From Actinotalea sp. JY-7876 (lineage in GTDB: Bacteria; Actinomycetota; Actinomycetes; Actinomycetales; Cellulomonadaceae): a stretch of 64,000 nt of DNA. Within the stretch, counting starts at the first letter, position 1, and the number at the start of each line of letters is the position of its first letter. Under the pieces are notes generated by a model, which was given only the letters and a program-made list of their open reading frames with translations, was not told the origin of the DNA and searched no databases. Shown here in pieces: positions 7,765 to 15,930 of the stretch. The stretch spans positions 248,001 to 312,000 of the forward strand of contig NZ_CP059493.1 in NCBI RefSeq assembly GCF_014042015.1, read 5' to 3'. Both the position numbers and the translations under genes were made by a program.

Positions 7765-10700
7765 ATGCTTCGCAGGTTGGGCATCCGCGGGAAGGTCCTC
7801 GCGGCCCTCTCCGTGCCTGTGCTCGTGATCCTCGCCCTCGCGGGCCAGGTGTCCTTGCAGACGGTCGAGACGGCACGGACCGCGCAGACCGTGACGACTC
7901 TGCTCCGTGCCCTCCAGGAGTCGCGCGAGCTCGCGGTCGCGCTCCAGGACGAGCGTGCCGCCGCGCTGCCCTTCGTGGACCCGGTCACGGCGAGCCCGGA
8001 CCGCGCCCCGGTGGACGGGACGCGCGAGGCGACGGCCGAGCAGGTCGCGGTCCTCGACGCGGCGATCGCCGACGTGGACCTCGGCACGCTCGACCCGGCC
8101 GTCACGGCCGCGGTGCGGGACCTGCGCTCGACGCTCGAGGGCCTGGAGAGCGCCCGCACCCGTGTCGACGCCAGCAACGTCCCCATGAGCTCGGTCGTGA
8201 CGAACTACACGCGCCTCATCGAGGACACGATCGCCTTCTCCGCGAACGTCGCCGACGCCCTCGACGACCGCCGCCTGGCCGCCATCGTCTCCGCGCAGGC
8301 CGACCTCGCGTCGCTGACCGAGGACTACCGGGAGGAGCAGGCGCGCGGTGCGCAGGTGCTCGCCGGCTCGCGAGCGACCACGGAGGTCCTCCAGCTCGCC
8401 ACGCTGTTCCCGGCGTCCAAGGTCCGCCACCAGCAGGCGTCCTCCACGGTGCGTGGGCTGGAGCTCGGCGACGACGTCGTCGTGCCGCCGCTGGGTGCCT
8501 CCTTCAACGGGTTCCAGTCGTACGACTCCTACCGGACCCTGATCGCCACGGGTGAGGGCCAGAACTTCGACTTCATCGAGCCCGTGGACTGGGTCGAGGC
8601 GGCCGACGCCGAGATCGAGGCCTTCGGGCCGCTCGAGAACGAGCTGCGCCTGGCCGCCCAGAACCGCGCCGCGAACGTCTCCGGAGCCGCCGCCCGCACG
8701 GCCATCGTCACGACGCTCGTCGCCCTCGCGGCGCTGGTCGCCTCCGTCGCCATCGCCCTGGCGATCGCCCGCCAGATCACCGTGCCGCTGCGCCGCCTGA
8801 CGGAGGCGGCCGCGAACGTGCGCGACGAGCTGCCGCGCCTCGTGGACCAGGTGGCCGTCCCGGGCCAGGTGCCCGACCTCATGCTCACGCAGATCCCCGT
8901 GACCAGCCGCGACGAGGTCGGCCAGCTGGCCGCCGCGTTCAACGAGGTCAACGCGACCACGATCCAGGTCGCGAAGGAGCAGGCCGCCCTGCGTGGCTCG
9001 ATCGCCGAGATGTTCGTCAACGTCGCCCGCCGCGACCAGGTGCTCCTCAACCGCCAGCTGTCCTTCATCGACGCGCTCGAGCGCTCGGAGGAGGACCCCA
9101 AGACGCTCGCGGACCTCTTCCGGCTCGACCACCTCGCGACCCGGATGCGCCGCAACGCCGAGTCGCTCCTCGTGCTCGCGGGCATCGACACCGGCCGGCG
9201 TCTGCGCGAAGCGCTGCCGCTGTCCGACGTCATCCGCACCGCCTCGTCCGAGATCGAGCACTACGAGCGTGTGCAGCTCGACCTGCCGGTCGACCCGATG
9301 ATGCTCGGTCACACGGCCCTGCCGGCCGCTCACCTCATGGCCGAGCTGCTCGAGAACGCCACGGTGTTCTCCGAGCCGGGCACCCCCGTGCACGTCTCGA
9401 CGGGCATCGACGAGGAGAGCGTGCTCATCACGATCCTCGACCAGGGCCTGGGCATGACGCCGGAGGAGCTCGCCGACGCGAACGAGAAGATCCGCACGAC
9501 GTCGGCCGGTGACGTGCTCGGCTCGCAGCGCCTGGGCATGTTCGTCGTCGGACGCATCGCGGCGCGCCTCGGCGCGTCGGTCGCCCTGACGATGGGGCCC
9601 GACGGCCGCGGCACGCTCGCGACCATCCGCATGCCGCGCGTCCTGTTCCTCGACCCGGCCGCCATCCCGCTCACCGCGCCCGGGCGTCCGGCGCAGGCCG
9701 CGGCGAAGCCGGAGGCGTTCGTGCGGCCGGAGGTGGCCGCCGAGGTCGTCCACGACACCGCGTACGCCCCCGCGCCCACCCACGTCCAGGACGTCGCGCC
9801 CGGTGCCTACGGCTCCGCCGAGAACCCCGCCGAGGAGGTCGACCTCGACGCCCTCACCGACGGCACGACCGGCGGCGGGCTCCCGCGCCGGCGCTCCCGC
9901 GGCGCCGACGCCGAGGCCCCGGCGCCCAGCACGAGCCACCGCGAGGCCGACGACGCGGCTGCCGCTCCGTCCATCCCGCTCGCTCCCCGGGCCGACGCGC
10001 TGGCCGGCGCCGCCGCCGTGCACGACGAGGTCTGGACGCCGCCGGTCATCGAGCCGGCCGCGCCGCTCGTCTCGCGTCGGGGTGCCGAGGCGCCGAGCCT
10101 GCCCACGCGTGAGCCCGCGGCCGAGGCGCCGAGCCTGCCGGCGCGCCGGCCGGAGGCCCCCGGGCTGCCGACGCGGCGGCCCGCGGCCGAGGCGCCCGCG
10201 CTGCCGACGCGTCAGCCGGCCGGTGACGCCCTGCCGACCCGCCGGCCGACCGCCGCCGTGCCGCCGACCGCGGAGCCGCGACCGGCGACCGGCCCCCAGC
10301 CCGTGGTCGCGCCCGAGGGGCGCGCGGCGATGTTCTCCGGCTTCCGGTCCCGCCGCGCGGAGCTGGCCGCTGCCGCCATCCACGTCGAGTCGGGCGATGC
10401 GCCTGCCGACGTCCCCGAGCAGACGGGTGTCGACGGCGCCGAGCGGCTCGCGGCGGCCGCCGCGAGCGCCGCGGCATTCTTCGGCCGCGGCGACGCAGCC
10501 CAGGAGCCGCCGGCGCAGGAGCCGGTGGCCGAGCCCGCCGGCCCGGCGTTCGTCGTCCCGGCGCTGCTCGACGACGACGAGCCGACGCACCTGGTCGACC
10601 CCTTCGCCGCGAGCGCGCACACCGCCGCGCCCGCGGACGCCCCCTGGGCGCCCCGCACGGCGGAGCCGCAGGAGCAGGCGCAGCCCTGGTCGCCGACGTT

Positions 10701-12378
10701 CTCGGCCGAGCCCTGGTCCGCGCCGGCGCCCGAGCCGGCGGACGACGCCTTCGCCACGGAGGACGCCGACGGCGACCTCGAGGACGAGGACGACGTCGTC
10801 GAGCCGTGGGCCGTGCAGCAGCCGTGGCACCCCACCCCGCCCGACAAGCCGTGGTCCCCGGAGCCCGAGACCGAGCAGCCCGCGGCCGAGATGTGGCCGC
10901 CGCTGCCGGAGCCGACCGCGCGCCCGGCGTGGGCCGTGGCGCCCGCCGTCCCTGGGGCGGTCTGGTCCCCGGAGCCGGCGCCCGTGGCGGAGCCGGTCGC
11001 CGAGCTCCTCCCGCAGCGCGCCCCGCAGGCGGAAGCGCAGCCCACCGACCAGCCGGTGACGCAGCCCGCCCCGCAGCCGGTGGCCCAGCCGGCGTTCCAG
11101 CCGGCCCAGCAGCCGGCTCCGCAGCCGGACCTCGTGACGCCCAGTGCGCCCGCGCCGGTCGCGCAGCCCGCCCCCCAGCCGCTCGCGACGCCGATGAGCC
11201 GTCGCGACATCCGTCCGCCGAAGCGTCGTCGTCGCCTCTTCGGGCGCAAGCACGCCGAGACCGGGCCGGTGCCGTCGGCCCCGGCCCCGGCCCAGGGCCC
11301 GGACACGTCGGGCTTCTTCACGGTGCCCGACACCGCGCCGTCCGTGGCGCCGGCGTTCGCGCCGGTGGCTGTCGAGCCGGTCGCGTCCCCGCTGCGCCAG
11401 TCGGCCTGGGCAGCGACGGACTCCGGTGCCCACGCGGCGCCGACGTCGCCCTTCGCGCCCGACGCCGGGTTCGACCCGCTGCCCGCGGCGCCCGCCCCGG
11501 AGCAGCCCGCGTCGCCGTCCGCACCGCAGCCGTCGCGCCTCTTCTCCCAGGTCCTGCCGATGTCGCAGGCGCGGGAGCAGGTCGCGCAGGCCACGGGCAC
11601 GCCCTTCCCGACCCCGAGCGCCCCGGCGCCCGACGCGGGGCCCGCGCTGTGGCAGGGCGCGGCGGCGGCAGCCGTCGCGGACCCGTCGAACGGTGGCTGG
11701 GCGCCGCAGCAGGGCTGGGACGCACCGGCCCCGGCGGCCCCGCCCGCCCCGGCGCTCCCGACGTCCGGCTGGGCGCCGGCGGAGGGCTGGGCGCCGTCGG
11801 GCCCCGGCATCCCGGCGCACCCGGCGGCGTCCGTCCCGACGCCGTACCAGCCGCCGCTGCCGATGCCGGCCGCGTCGGCGCCCGCGCCGGTGACGCCCGC
11901 CGCGGCGCCCGCCCCGGCCCGGTTCTCCCCGCAGACGTTCACCCCGCAGACGTTCACGCCGCAGTCGAGCACGGGCGCGTTCGACGACGAGGTGACCAAC
12001 ATGCTCGCGCAGCGGGCCGACATCGCCCAGCAGGCGCTCGCCGAGCTGAGCCAGCTGTCGAGCTACCGCCCGGCGGTCAGCGGCAGTGGCGCCTCGACGC
12101 TGGCACGGCGCACGCCCGGCACCATCCCGGCCGCGCCGGAGATCAAGCTGGCCCCGGCCGGGCAGCGCGTCGAGCGCGACGCGCACCAGGTGCGCTCGCT
12201 CCTGTCGAGCTTCCAGTCGGGCACCACCCGTGGCCGTCAGGCCGCACCCGCTGCCGACCAGGCCGCACAGACTCCCGCCGGGGCCCCCGGCGGGTACGAG
12301 GACGGTCCGCGCGACGGCCACGGCGAACCCGTGACCACGCCGGACACCGACCTGAACCAGCGGGGCACCTCATGGTGA
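7765..12378 (+). CDS. Conservon sensor histidine kinase with nitrate-sensor-like ectodomain
   Basis: 1537 residues, the CvnA-type kinase of an actinobacterial conservon. In order: a membrane span (about 10-30), an extracellular helical domain of the nitrate/nitrite-sensing type (about 40-300), a second span (about 312-335), a HAMP linker (ITVPLRRLTEAAANVRDEL), a dimerisation helix region (LLNRQLSFIDALERSEEDP) and an ATPase domain from about 515 to 630. The N box HLMAELLENATVFS and glycine box DQGLGMTPEEL are present. About 900 disordered residues rich in Pro/Ala follow, with LPTRRP-like repeats (DNA about 10095-10255) and regularly placed Trp-Pro motifs (PWSP, PWHP, GWAP). Start ATG 7765, after GAAGGAG. 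The tail is unusually long for the family. First gene of a four-gene operon. Confidence 0.9.
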   Translation: MLRRLGIRGKVLAALSVPVLVILALAGQVSLQTVETARTAQTVTTLLRALQESRELAVALQDERAAALPFVDPVTASPDRAPVDGTREATAEQVAVLDAAIADVDLGTLDPAVTAAVRDLRSTLEGLESARTRVDASNVPMSSVVTNYTRLIEDTIAFSANVADALDDRRLAAIVSAQADLASLTEDYREEQARGAQVLAGSRATTEVLQLATLFPASKVRHQQASSTVRGLELGDDVVVPPLGASFNGFQSYDSYRTLIATGEGQNFDFIEPVDWVEAADAEIEAFGPLENELRLAAQNRAANVSGAAARTAIVTTLVALAALVASVAIALAIARQITVPLRRLTEAAANVRDELPRLVDQVAVPGQVPDLMLTQIPVTSRDEVGQLAAAFNEVNATTIQVAKEQAALRGSIAEMFVNVARRDQVLLNRQLSFIDALERSEEDPKTLADLFRLDHLATRMRRNAESLLVLAGIDTGRRLREALPLSDVIRTASSEIEHYERVQLDLPVDPMMLGHTALPAAHLMAELLENATVFSEPGTPVHVSTGIDEESVLITILDQGLGMTPEELADANEKIRTTSAGDVLGSQRLGMFVVGRIAARLGASVALTMGPDGRGTLATIRMPRVLFLDPAAIPLTAPGRPAQAAAKPEAFVRPEVAAEVVHDTAYAPAPTHVQDVAPGAYGSAENPAEEVDLDALTDGTTGGGLPRRRSRGADAEAPAPSTSHREADDAAAAPSIPLAPRADALAGAAAVHDEVWTPPVIEPAAPLVSRRGAEAPSLPTREPAAEAPSLPARRPEAPGLPTRRPAAEAPALPTRQPAGDALPTRRPTAAVPPTAEPRPATGPQPVVAPEGRAAMFSGFRSRRAELAAAAIHVESGDAPADVPEQTGVDGAERLAAAAASAAAFFGRGDAAQEPPAQEPVAEPAGPAFVVPALLDDDEPTHLVDPFAASAHTAAPADAPWAPRTAEPQEQAQPWSPTFSAEPWSAPAPEPADDAFATEDADGDLEDEDDVVEPWAVQQPWHPTPPDKPWSPEPETEQPAAEMWPPLPEPTARPAWAVAPAVPGAVWSPEPAPVAEPVAELLPQRAPQAEAQPTDQPVTQPAPQPVAQPAFQPAQQPAPQPDLVTPSAPAPVAQPAPQPLATPMSRRDIRPPKRRRRLFGRKHAETGPVPSAPAPAQGPDTSGFFTVPDTAPSVAPAFAPVAVEPVASPLRQSAWAATDSGAHAAPTSPFAPDAGFDPLPAAPAPEQPASPSAPQPSRLFSQVLPMSQAREQVAQATGTPFPTPSAPAPDAGPALWQGAAAAAVADPSNGGWAPQQGWDAPAPAAPPAPALPTSGWAPAEGWAPSGPGIPAHPAASVPTPYQPPLPMPAASAPAPVTPAAAPAPARFSPQTFTPQTFTPQSSTGAFDDEVTNMLAQRADIAQQALAELSQLSSYRPAVSGSGASTLARRTPGTIPAAPEIKLAPAGQRVERDAHQVRSLLSSFQSGTTRGRQAAPAADQAAQTPAGAPGGYEDGPRDGHGEPVTTPDTDLNQRGTSW

Positions 12379-12430
12379 CCGCGCGCACCATCCCCAGCCG
12401 CCAGCAGGCCGGCAACCTCGAGGAGGACAA

Positions 12431-12880
12431 GTGACAGCGCTCAGCTCAGAGGCAGCCAACTTCGGCTGGCTCCTGGACAACTTCGTGAAGACGGTCCCGG
12501 GCACGCGGCACACGCTCGTCGTGTCCGCGGACGGGCTTCTCATGGCCATGTCGGAGAACCTGGACCGCACCAGCGGCGACCAGATGGCGGCGATCGTGGC
12601 CGGCATGTCGAGCCTCACGCGCGGCGCGGCCCGGCAGCTGCACGCGGGCGACGTCCGTCAGGCGATCATCGAGATGGACGAGCTCTTCGTCTTCCTCATG
12701 AGCGTCTCGAACGGCTCGGTGCTGGCGGTCGTCGCCGACGCGACGTGCGACGTCGGTCTGATCGGCTACGAGATGGCGATGCTCGTCTCCCGTACCGAGA
12801 CGACCCTCACGCCGCAGCTCGTCACCGAGATGCGCGGCCAGCTCCCGGTCAACGGCGCCGTCCGCACCTCGGTCGTGTGA
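12431..12880 (+). CDS. Roadblock/LC7 protein of the conservon (CvnB type)
   Basis: 149 residues. Roadblock/LC7 domains bind small GTPases and can act as GTPase regulators; in conservons this protein links the kinase and the GTPase. Diagnostic stretches are NFVKTVPGTRHTLVVSADGL at the N-terminus and EMDELFVFLMSVSNGSVLAV in the middle. The start is GTG 12431 with AGGAGG immediately upstream. It follows the kinase gene by 52 bp and overlaps the next gene by 4 bp. Confidence 0.92.
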   Translation: MTALSSEAANFGWLLDNFVKTVPGTRHTLVVSADGLLMAMSENLDRTSGDQMAAIVAGMSSLTRGAARQLHAGDVRQAIIEMDELFVFLMSVSNGSVLAVVADATCDVGLIGYEMAMLVSRTETTLTPQLVTEMRGQLPVNGAVRTSVV

Positions 12881-13278
12881 GCGAGCCGATGGCCAATCAC
12901 CAGGACGACGGCGTCGAGTACGAGGCGCGCACCGTCCGTCCGTACGCGGTCACCGGCGGCCGGGTCCGCGCCGCGAACTCCGACCTGCCCCTCGAGGCCC
13001 TCATCGAGGTGCTGCCGGGGGCGGTCAGCAGCCAGGGCCTCCCGCCCGAGAAGCGCGCCATCCTGCAGCACGCCGCCCACACCTTCGTGTCCGTCGCCGA
13101 GCTCTCGGCGCTCCTGCGCCTGCCGCTGGGCGTCGTGCGCATCCTCGTGACGGACCTGTCCGAGTCCGGATTCGTCCGGGTCCACACCTCGACGCCGGTC
13201 AGTGTTCACACCGGTCAGTCCCCCGCCCTGTCCCTGAGCGTGCTGGAGAGTGTTCTCAATGGCATATCCGCCCTCTGA
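12877..13278 (+). CDS. DUF742 protein of the conservon (CvnC type)
   Basis: 133 residues. DUF742 proteins have a winged-helix-like fold and are the invariable third member of conservons. The typical pattern VRPYAVTGGRVR, then LPLEALIEV and PEKRAILQHAAHTFVSVAEL with LRLPLGVVRILVTDLSESGFV, is complete. GTG 12877 overlaps the preceding stop by 4 bp; ATG 12889 is an alternative. The 3' end overlaps the GTPase gene by 20 bp. Confidence 0.92.
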   Translation: MSEPMANHQDDGVEYEARTVRPYAVTGGRVRAANSDLPLEALIEVLPGAVSSQGLPPEKRAILQHAAHTFVSVAELSALLRLPLGVVRILVTDLSESGFVRVHTSTPVSVHTGQSPALSLSVLESVLNGISAL

Positions 13279-13870
13279 CACCGCCGCTGTGGCCGACCGG
13301 ACCCCGGTCGGCGGGGGTGTCGCACCTACTGTCGTCAAGATCGTCGTCGCGGGCGGCTTCGCCGTCGGCAAGACGACGTTCATCGGCTCGATCTCCGACA
13401 TCGAGCCGCTCAACACCGAGGCCGCGATGACGGAGCACTCCGTCGGCGTGGACGACGCCGGTGGCGTGACCGACCGCAAGACGACCACGACGGTCGCCAT
13501 GGACTTCGGTCGCATCGCGCTCCCCGGCTCCCTCTGGCTCTACCTGTTCGGCACGCCCGGGCAGGACCGGTTCCTGTTCATGTGGGACGACCTGGTGCGC
13601 GGCGCCATCGGCGCGGTCGTCCTGGTCGACACCGAGCGGCTCGACCAGTGCTTCCCGGCCGTCGACTACTTCGAGAGCCGCGGCATCCCGTTCGTCGTCG
13701 CCGTCAACTGCTTCGACGGCGTCGCGCGGCACCAGCTCGACGACGTGCGCGAGGCCCTCTCGGTCCCGGCGCACGTGCCGCTGATGTACACCGACGCCCG
13801 CTCGCGGGCGGCGACCAAGCAGACGCTGATCGCGCTCGTGCAGCTCGCGATGGAGCGGCTGCGCGGCTGA
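13259..13870 (+). CDS. Conservon small GTPase (CvnD type)
   Basis: 203 residues. Ras-like ATP/GTP-binding protein that completes the conservon. G1 P-loop is GGFAVGKTTFIGSISDIEPL. The usual DxxG of G3 is replaced by GTPGQDRF, as in this family. G4 is NCFD (NxxD). The switch region TTTVAMDFGRI is intact. Starts at ATG 13259 inside the end of the DUF742 gene. In Streptomyces conservons the GTPase, roadblock protein and kinase assemble into a signalling complex resembling a G-protein receptor; the signal for this one is unknown. Confidence 0.93.
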   Translation: MAYPPSDTAAVADRTPVGGGVAPTVVKIVVAGGFAVGKTTFIGSISDIEPLNTEAAMTEHSVGVDDAGGVTDRKTTTTVAMDFGRIALPGSLWLYLFGTPGQDRFLFMWDDLVRGAIGAVVLVDTERLDQCFPAVDYFESRGIPFVVAVNCFDGVARHQLDDVREALSVPAHVPLMYTDARSRAATKQTLIALVQLAMERLRG

Positions 13871-13882
13871 GCACCGTGCCGC

Positions 13883-13914
13883 GGCCTGCTGGGCTCCACG
13901 GAGCTCAGCAGGCC
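13883..13914 (+). terminator. Terminator after the conservon
   Basis: GGCCTGCTG at 13883-13891 pairs with CAGCAGGCC at 13906-13914, with GCTC/GAGC extending the stem towards a CACG loop. It sits between the GTPase stop and the convergent small gene, so it may serve both strands. Confidence 0.65.
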
Positions 13915-14168
13915 GGCTCGGCGTCGTACCCCGCGCGGATCTCGACGCCGTAGCTCGGCCCGCGCGTGTCGACCTCGTCCACCGGGTCGCTCTGCTCGAC
14001 GACGAACACCGCCGCGGCGCCCTCGACCGTGCTCGACCAGCACGCGACCGGGGCGATCACGTCCCGGCGGTCCGGGGTCGGCTCGACGCTGGTCCGACCG
14101 CGCTCGAGCAGGACGCCGTCGTAGTGCGCGACGGCCGTGGCTGGGTCCGCCCCGTCGCGCTCGGACAC
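13905..14168 (-). CDS. Small hypothetical protein
   Basis: 87 residues from GTG 14168 (GTG 14186 is an alternative). No family recognised. The composition is balanced and protein-like, with two cysteines, one in VACWSSTVEG and one as the last residue. Convergent with the conservon, and its stop lies inside the conservon terminator. Coding support is codon bias only. Confidence 0.5.
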   Translation of the reverse strand: MSERDGADPATAVAHYDGVLLERGRTSVEPTPDRRDVIAPVACWSSTVEGAAAVFVVEQSDPVDEVDTRGPSYGVEIRAGYDAEPAC

Positions 14169-14270
14169 GCACCCGGGCTCGGACACGAACCGCCTCCGCC
14201 CGGGACTCGCCGGCGGCTGGCTAGGCTCGGCGCGACGGCAGGCCCGCGCGGGCGCCGAGGACGGACGGCG

Positions 14271-14678
14271 ATGATCTACGCGGACGGCTCCGCGCTCAGT
14301 CGTGCGCTGGCGCCGGGGGTCGAGGCGGCCTCGTGGCTCCGGTTCGCCGCCGAGTACGAGTCGGAGATCCTCACCTCGCCGCTCGGGCTCACCGAGCTCC
14401 GTCGCGCCGCCGCCCTGGACGGCCCGGTCGCCCGCGCGCACGCGCACCGGATCGCGGAGTCGGTCCGGGTCGTGCGCTTCTCCGACAAGGCGCTCGCACA
14501 CGCCGCGGAGATGCCCGCCGTGCTGTCCCCCTTCCAGGCGCTGCACCTGGGCATCGCCGTCGCGCACCGCGACATCGACGCGATCGCGACCTACGACGCC
14601 CTCCTGGCGCGCGTCGCCGCCACCTACGCGGTCCACGTGGTGACGCCCGGCCGTCCGGCGACGTGGTGGCAGCCCTGA
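14271..14678 (+). CDS. PIN-domain ribonuclease (VapC-like)
   Basis: 135 residues. PIN domains are magnesium-dependent RNases, usually toxins of VapBC pairs. The first acidic residue is in MIYADGSALSRALAPG, the second in SPLGLTELRRAA (Glu), and the later acidic cluster in HRDIDAIATYDALLA fits the TYD motif of VapC proteins. No short antitoxin ORF is visible directly upstream, so this is either a solitary PIN protein or its antitoxin lies elsewhere. Confidence 0.75.
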   Translation: MIYADGSALSRALAPGVEAASWLRFAAEYESEILTSPLGLTELRRAAALDGPVARAHAHRIAESVRVVRFSDKALAHAAEMPAVLSPFQALHLGIAVAHRDIDAIATYDALLARVAATYAVHVVTPGRPATWWQP

Positions 14679-14697
14679 GCGGTCGGCGTCCGGCCGG

Positions 14698-15438
14698 TCA
14701 GGCCCGCAGGGCCGCGAGCACGGAGACGGTGAGGCCGATGATGACGGCGTTGAAGACGAAGGCGACCAGCACCTGACCCGTGACGACGCGGCGCAGCGCG
14801 GTGCCGGCGACCGTCACGTCGCCGGTCCCGAACGTCGTGGCGACGCTGGTCGCGACGTAGAGGTAGTCGGCGAACGTCCGCTCGTCGTCGTCGACGAAGC
14901 GCAGGGAGCCGCCACCGTGGCCCTGGTCCCGGCGGAGGTAGTCGAGCGCGAAGGTGAGGACCATGCTCGACCAGGACGCGACGATGAGGACGACGGCGAG
15001 CGCGGTCAGCACCGCCGGCGGGAGCGACGACGGCAGCGCACCGGCCTGGGGCAGCACGACCACGGCGGCCGCCATCGCGATGACCGCGACCACGAGCGCG
15101 GCCCCGGTGCCCGGCTCCGCGAAGTAGACCCAGCGGTTCACGAACCCGCCCACGGGCATGCGTCCGACCGCCCGGTCGAGGAGGTCGCGCGGGGCGCGCG
15201 CGTAGACGGTGAGCGTGAGCAGCACGTGCGCGCTCTGGTACGCCGCGAGGGCCAGAAGCACGGCGTCGGTGACGTGGCCGCTCGGCAGCGACTGCGCGTC
15301 CGCGGGCACCGTGAGCTGCTGCGCGCTCACCACGCCGAGCGCGACGGCGAACGCGACGCCCGAGCGGCGGGTCTCGGCGAGCAGCCAGTCGCGCACCAGG
15401 CGCCGAGTGGTGGCGGCGCGGGCGCGCAGCGTGGACAT
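14698..15438 (-). CDS. DUF1345 family membrane protein
   Basis: 246 residues with about five or six hydrophobic segments. Conserved DUF1345 features are the central DYLYVATSVATTFGTGDVTV stretch and a terminal hydrophobic helix. The stretch resembles an ion-channel pore-helix and selectivity-filter region (TTFGTGD), which has led to speculation about channel activity; the function is not established. Start ATG 15438 (MSTLRARAA). Confidence 0.8.
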   Translation of the reverse strand: MSTLRARAATTRRLVRDWLLAETRRSGVAFAVALGVVSAQQLTVPADAQSLPSGHVTDAVLLALAAYQSAHVLLTLTVYARAPRDLLDRAVGRMPVGGFVNRWVYFAEPGTGAALVVAVIAMAAAVVVLPQAGALPSSLPPAVLTALAVVLIVASWSSMVLTFALDYLRRDQGHGGGSLRFVDDDERTFADYLYVATSVATTFGTGDVTVAGTALRRVVTGQVLVAFVFNAVIIGLTVSVLAALRA

Positions 15439-15635
15439 CGAGGACCTTCCGGTGGGGCGCACCGGCCCAGCGGGCCGGGCGCACGCGGTGGCCGCGCGGG
15501 GCGCGGCGGGGCGGCGCGAGCCGCGGGGGATGGGCTCAGGCTAGCGGCGGGCGCGGGCCGGTCGTGCCGCGCCGGACCCGCGCGCGGCACTGGCACAATG
15601 GGCGCCGCACGGGCCCGGTCACGCCGGGTCCGTGG

Positions 15636-15725
15636 GGAGGGCTGGCTGAGCGGCCGAAAGCGACGGTCTTGAAAACCGTTGGTGCGGTGACCCCGCACTC
15701 AAGGGTTCGAATCCCTTGCCCTCCG
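15636..15725 (+). tRNA. tRNA-Ser (anticodon UGA)
   Basis: Complete cloverleaf of 90 nt. Acceptor GGAGGGC (15636-15642) pairs with GCCCTCC (15718-15724), followed by discriminator G. The anticodon stem ACGGT/ACCGT encloses the loop CTTGAAA with anticodon TGA. A long variable arm typical of serine tRNA (GGTGCGGTGACCCCGCACTC region) and the T-loop GGTTCGAATCC are present. CCA is not encoded. This gene is the integration target of the adjacent element and remains intact. Confidence 0.97.
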
Positions 15726-15726
15726 C
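15659..15726 (+). repeat. attL, 68-bp direct repeat with the tRNA-Ser 3' part
   Basis: Bases 15659-15726 are identical to 40989-41056. The repeat runs from the 5' side of the anticodon stem to one base past the discriminator. Integrases that use tRNA genes carry the 3' part of the gene on the element, so the host gene is restored on insertion; the duplicated piece is the product. Confidence 0.93.
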
Positions 15727-15824
15727 ATCGGGTGCCCCCGCAGGTCAGGGGCATTTGTGGCCGACCCAGGACCTTTCGGCCCGCCTCCCCGAAGCGTGAA
15801 TGATGCTCGGCACGGCCCCGTGGC

Positions 15825-15843
15825 GGTTGTCCGTACGGTTGTC
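15825..15843 (+). promoter_or_regulatory. Candidate left arm-type integrase sites
   Basis: GGTTGTC occurs at 15825-15831 and 15837-15843, 12 bp apart, about 100 bp inside attL. The same heptamer pair with the same spacing and orientation lies inside attR. This fits arm-site binding by the N-terminal domain of the integrase. Confidence 0.55.
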
Positions 15844-15892
15844 AACGAGGGGTCCCGCTCGGCCTGACGACCCGCGTGATGCTCGACATGTG

Positions 15893-15930
15893 AGCGGGAA
15901 GGTTCACCCGGTGGAGTGAACGTTCCCGCT
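15893..15930 (-). terminator. Stem-loop at the integrase 3' end
   Basis: The 15-base arms 15893-15907 and 15916-15930 (AGCGGGAA..TTCAC with one mismatch) form a hairpin with an 8-base loop. It overlaps the integrase stop codon and lies between the integrase and attL. Probable transcription terminator. Confidence 0.6.

Noticed and set aside
7609-12321. Open frame of 1570 codons on the minus strand across the kinase gene
   Set aside because: It is antisense to a full-length kinase with clear domains. The translation is Arg/Gly/His-rich without domains, typical of a shadow frame in high-GC DNA.
14271-14678. A complete VapBC toxin-antitoxin pair
   Set aside because: A PIN protein is present, but no short antitoxin frame with a DNA-binding motif is visible directly upstream.
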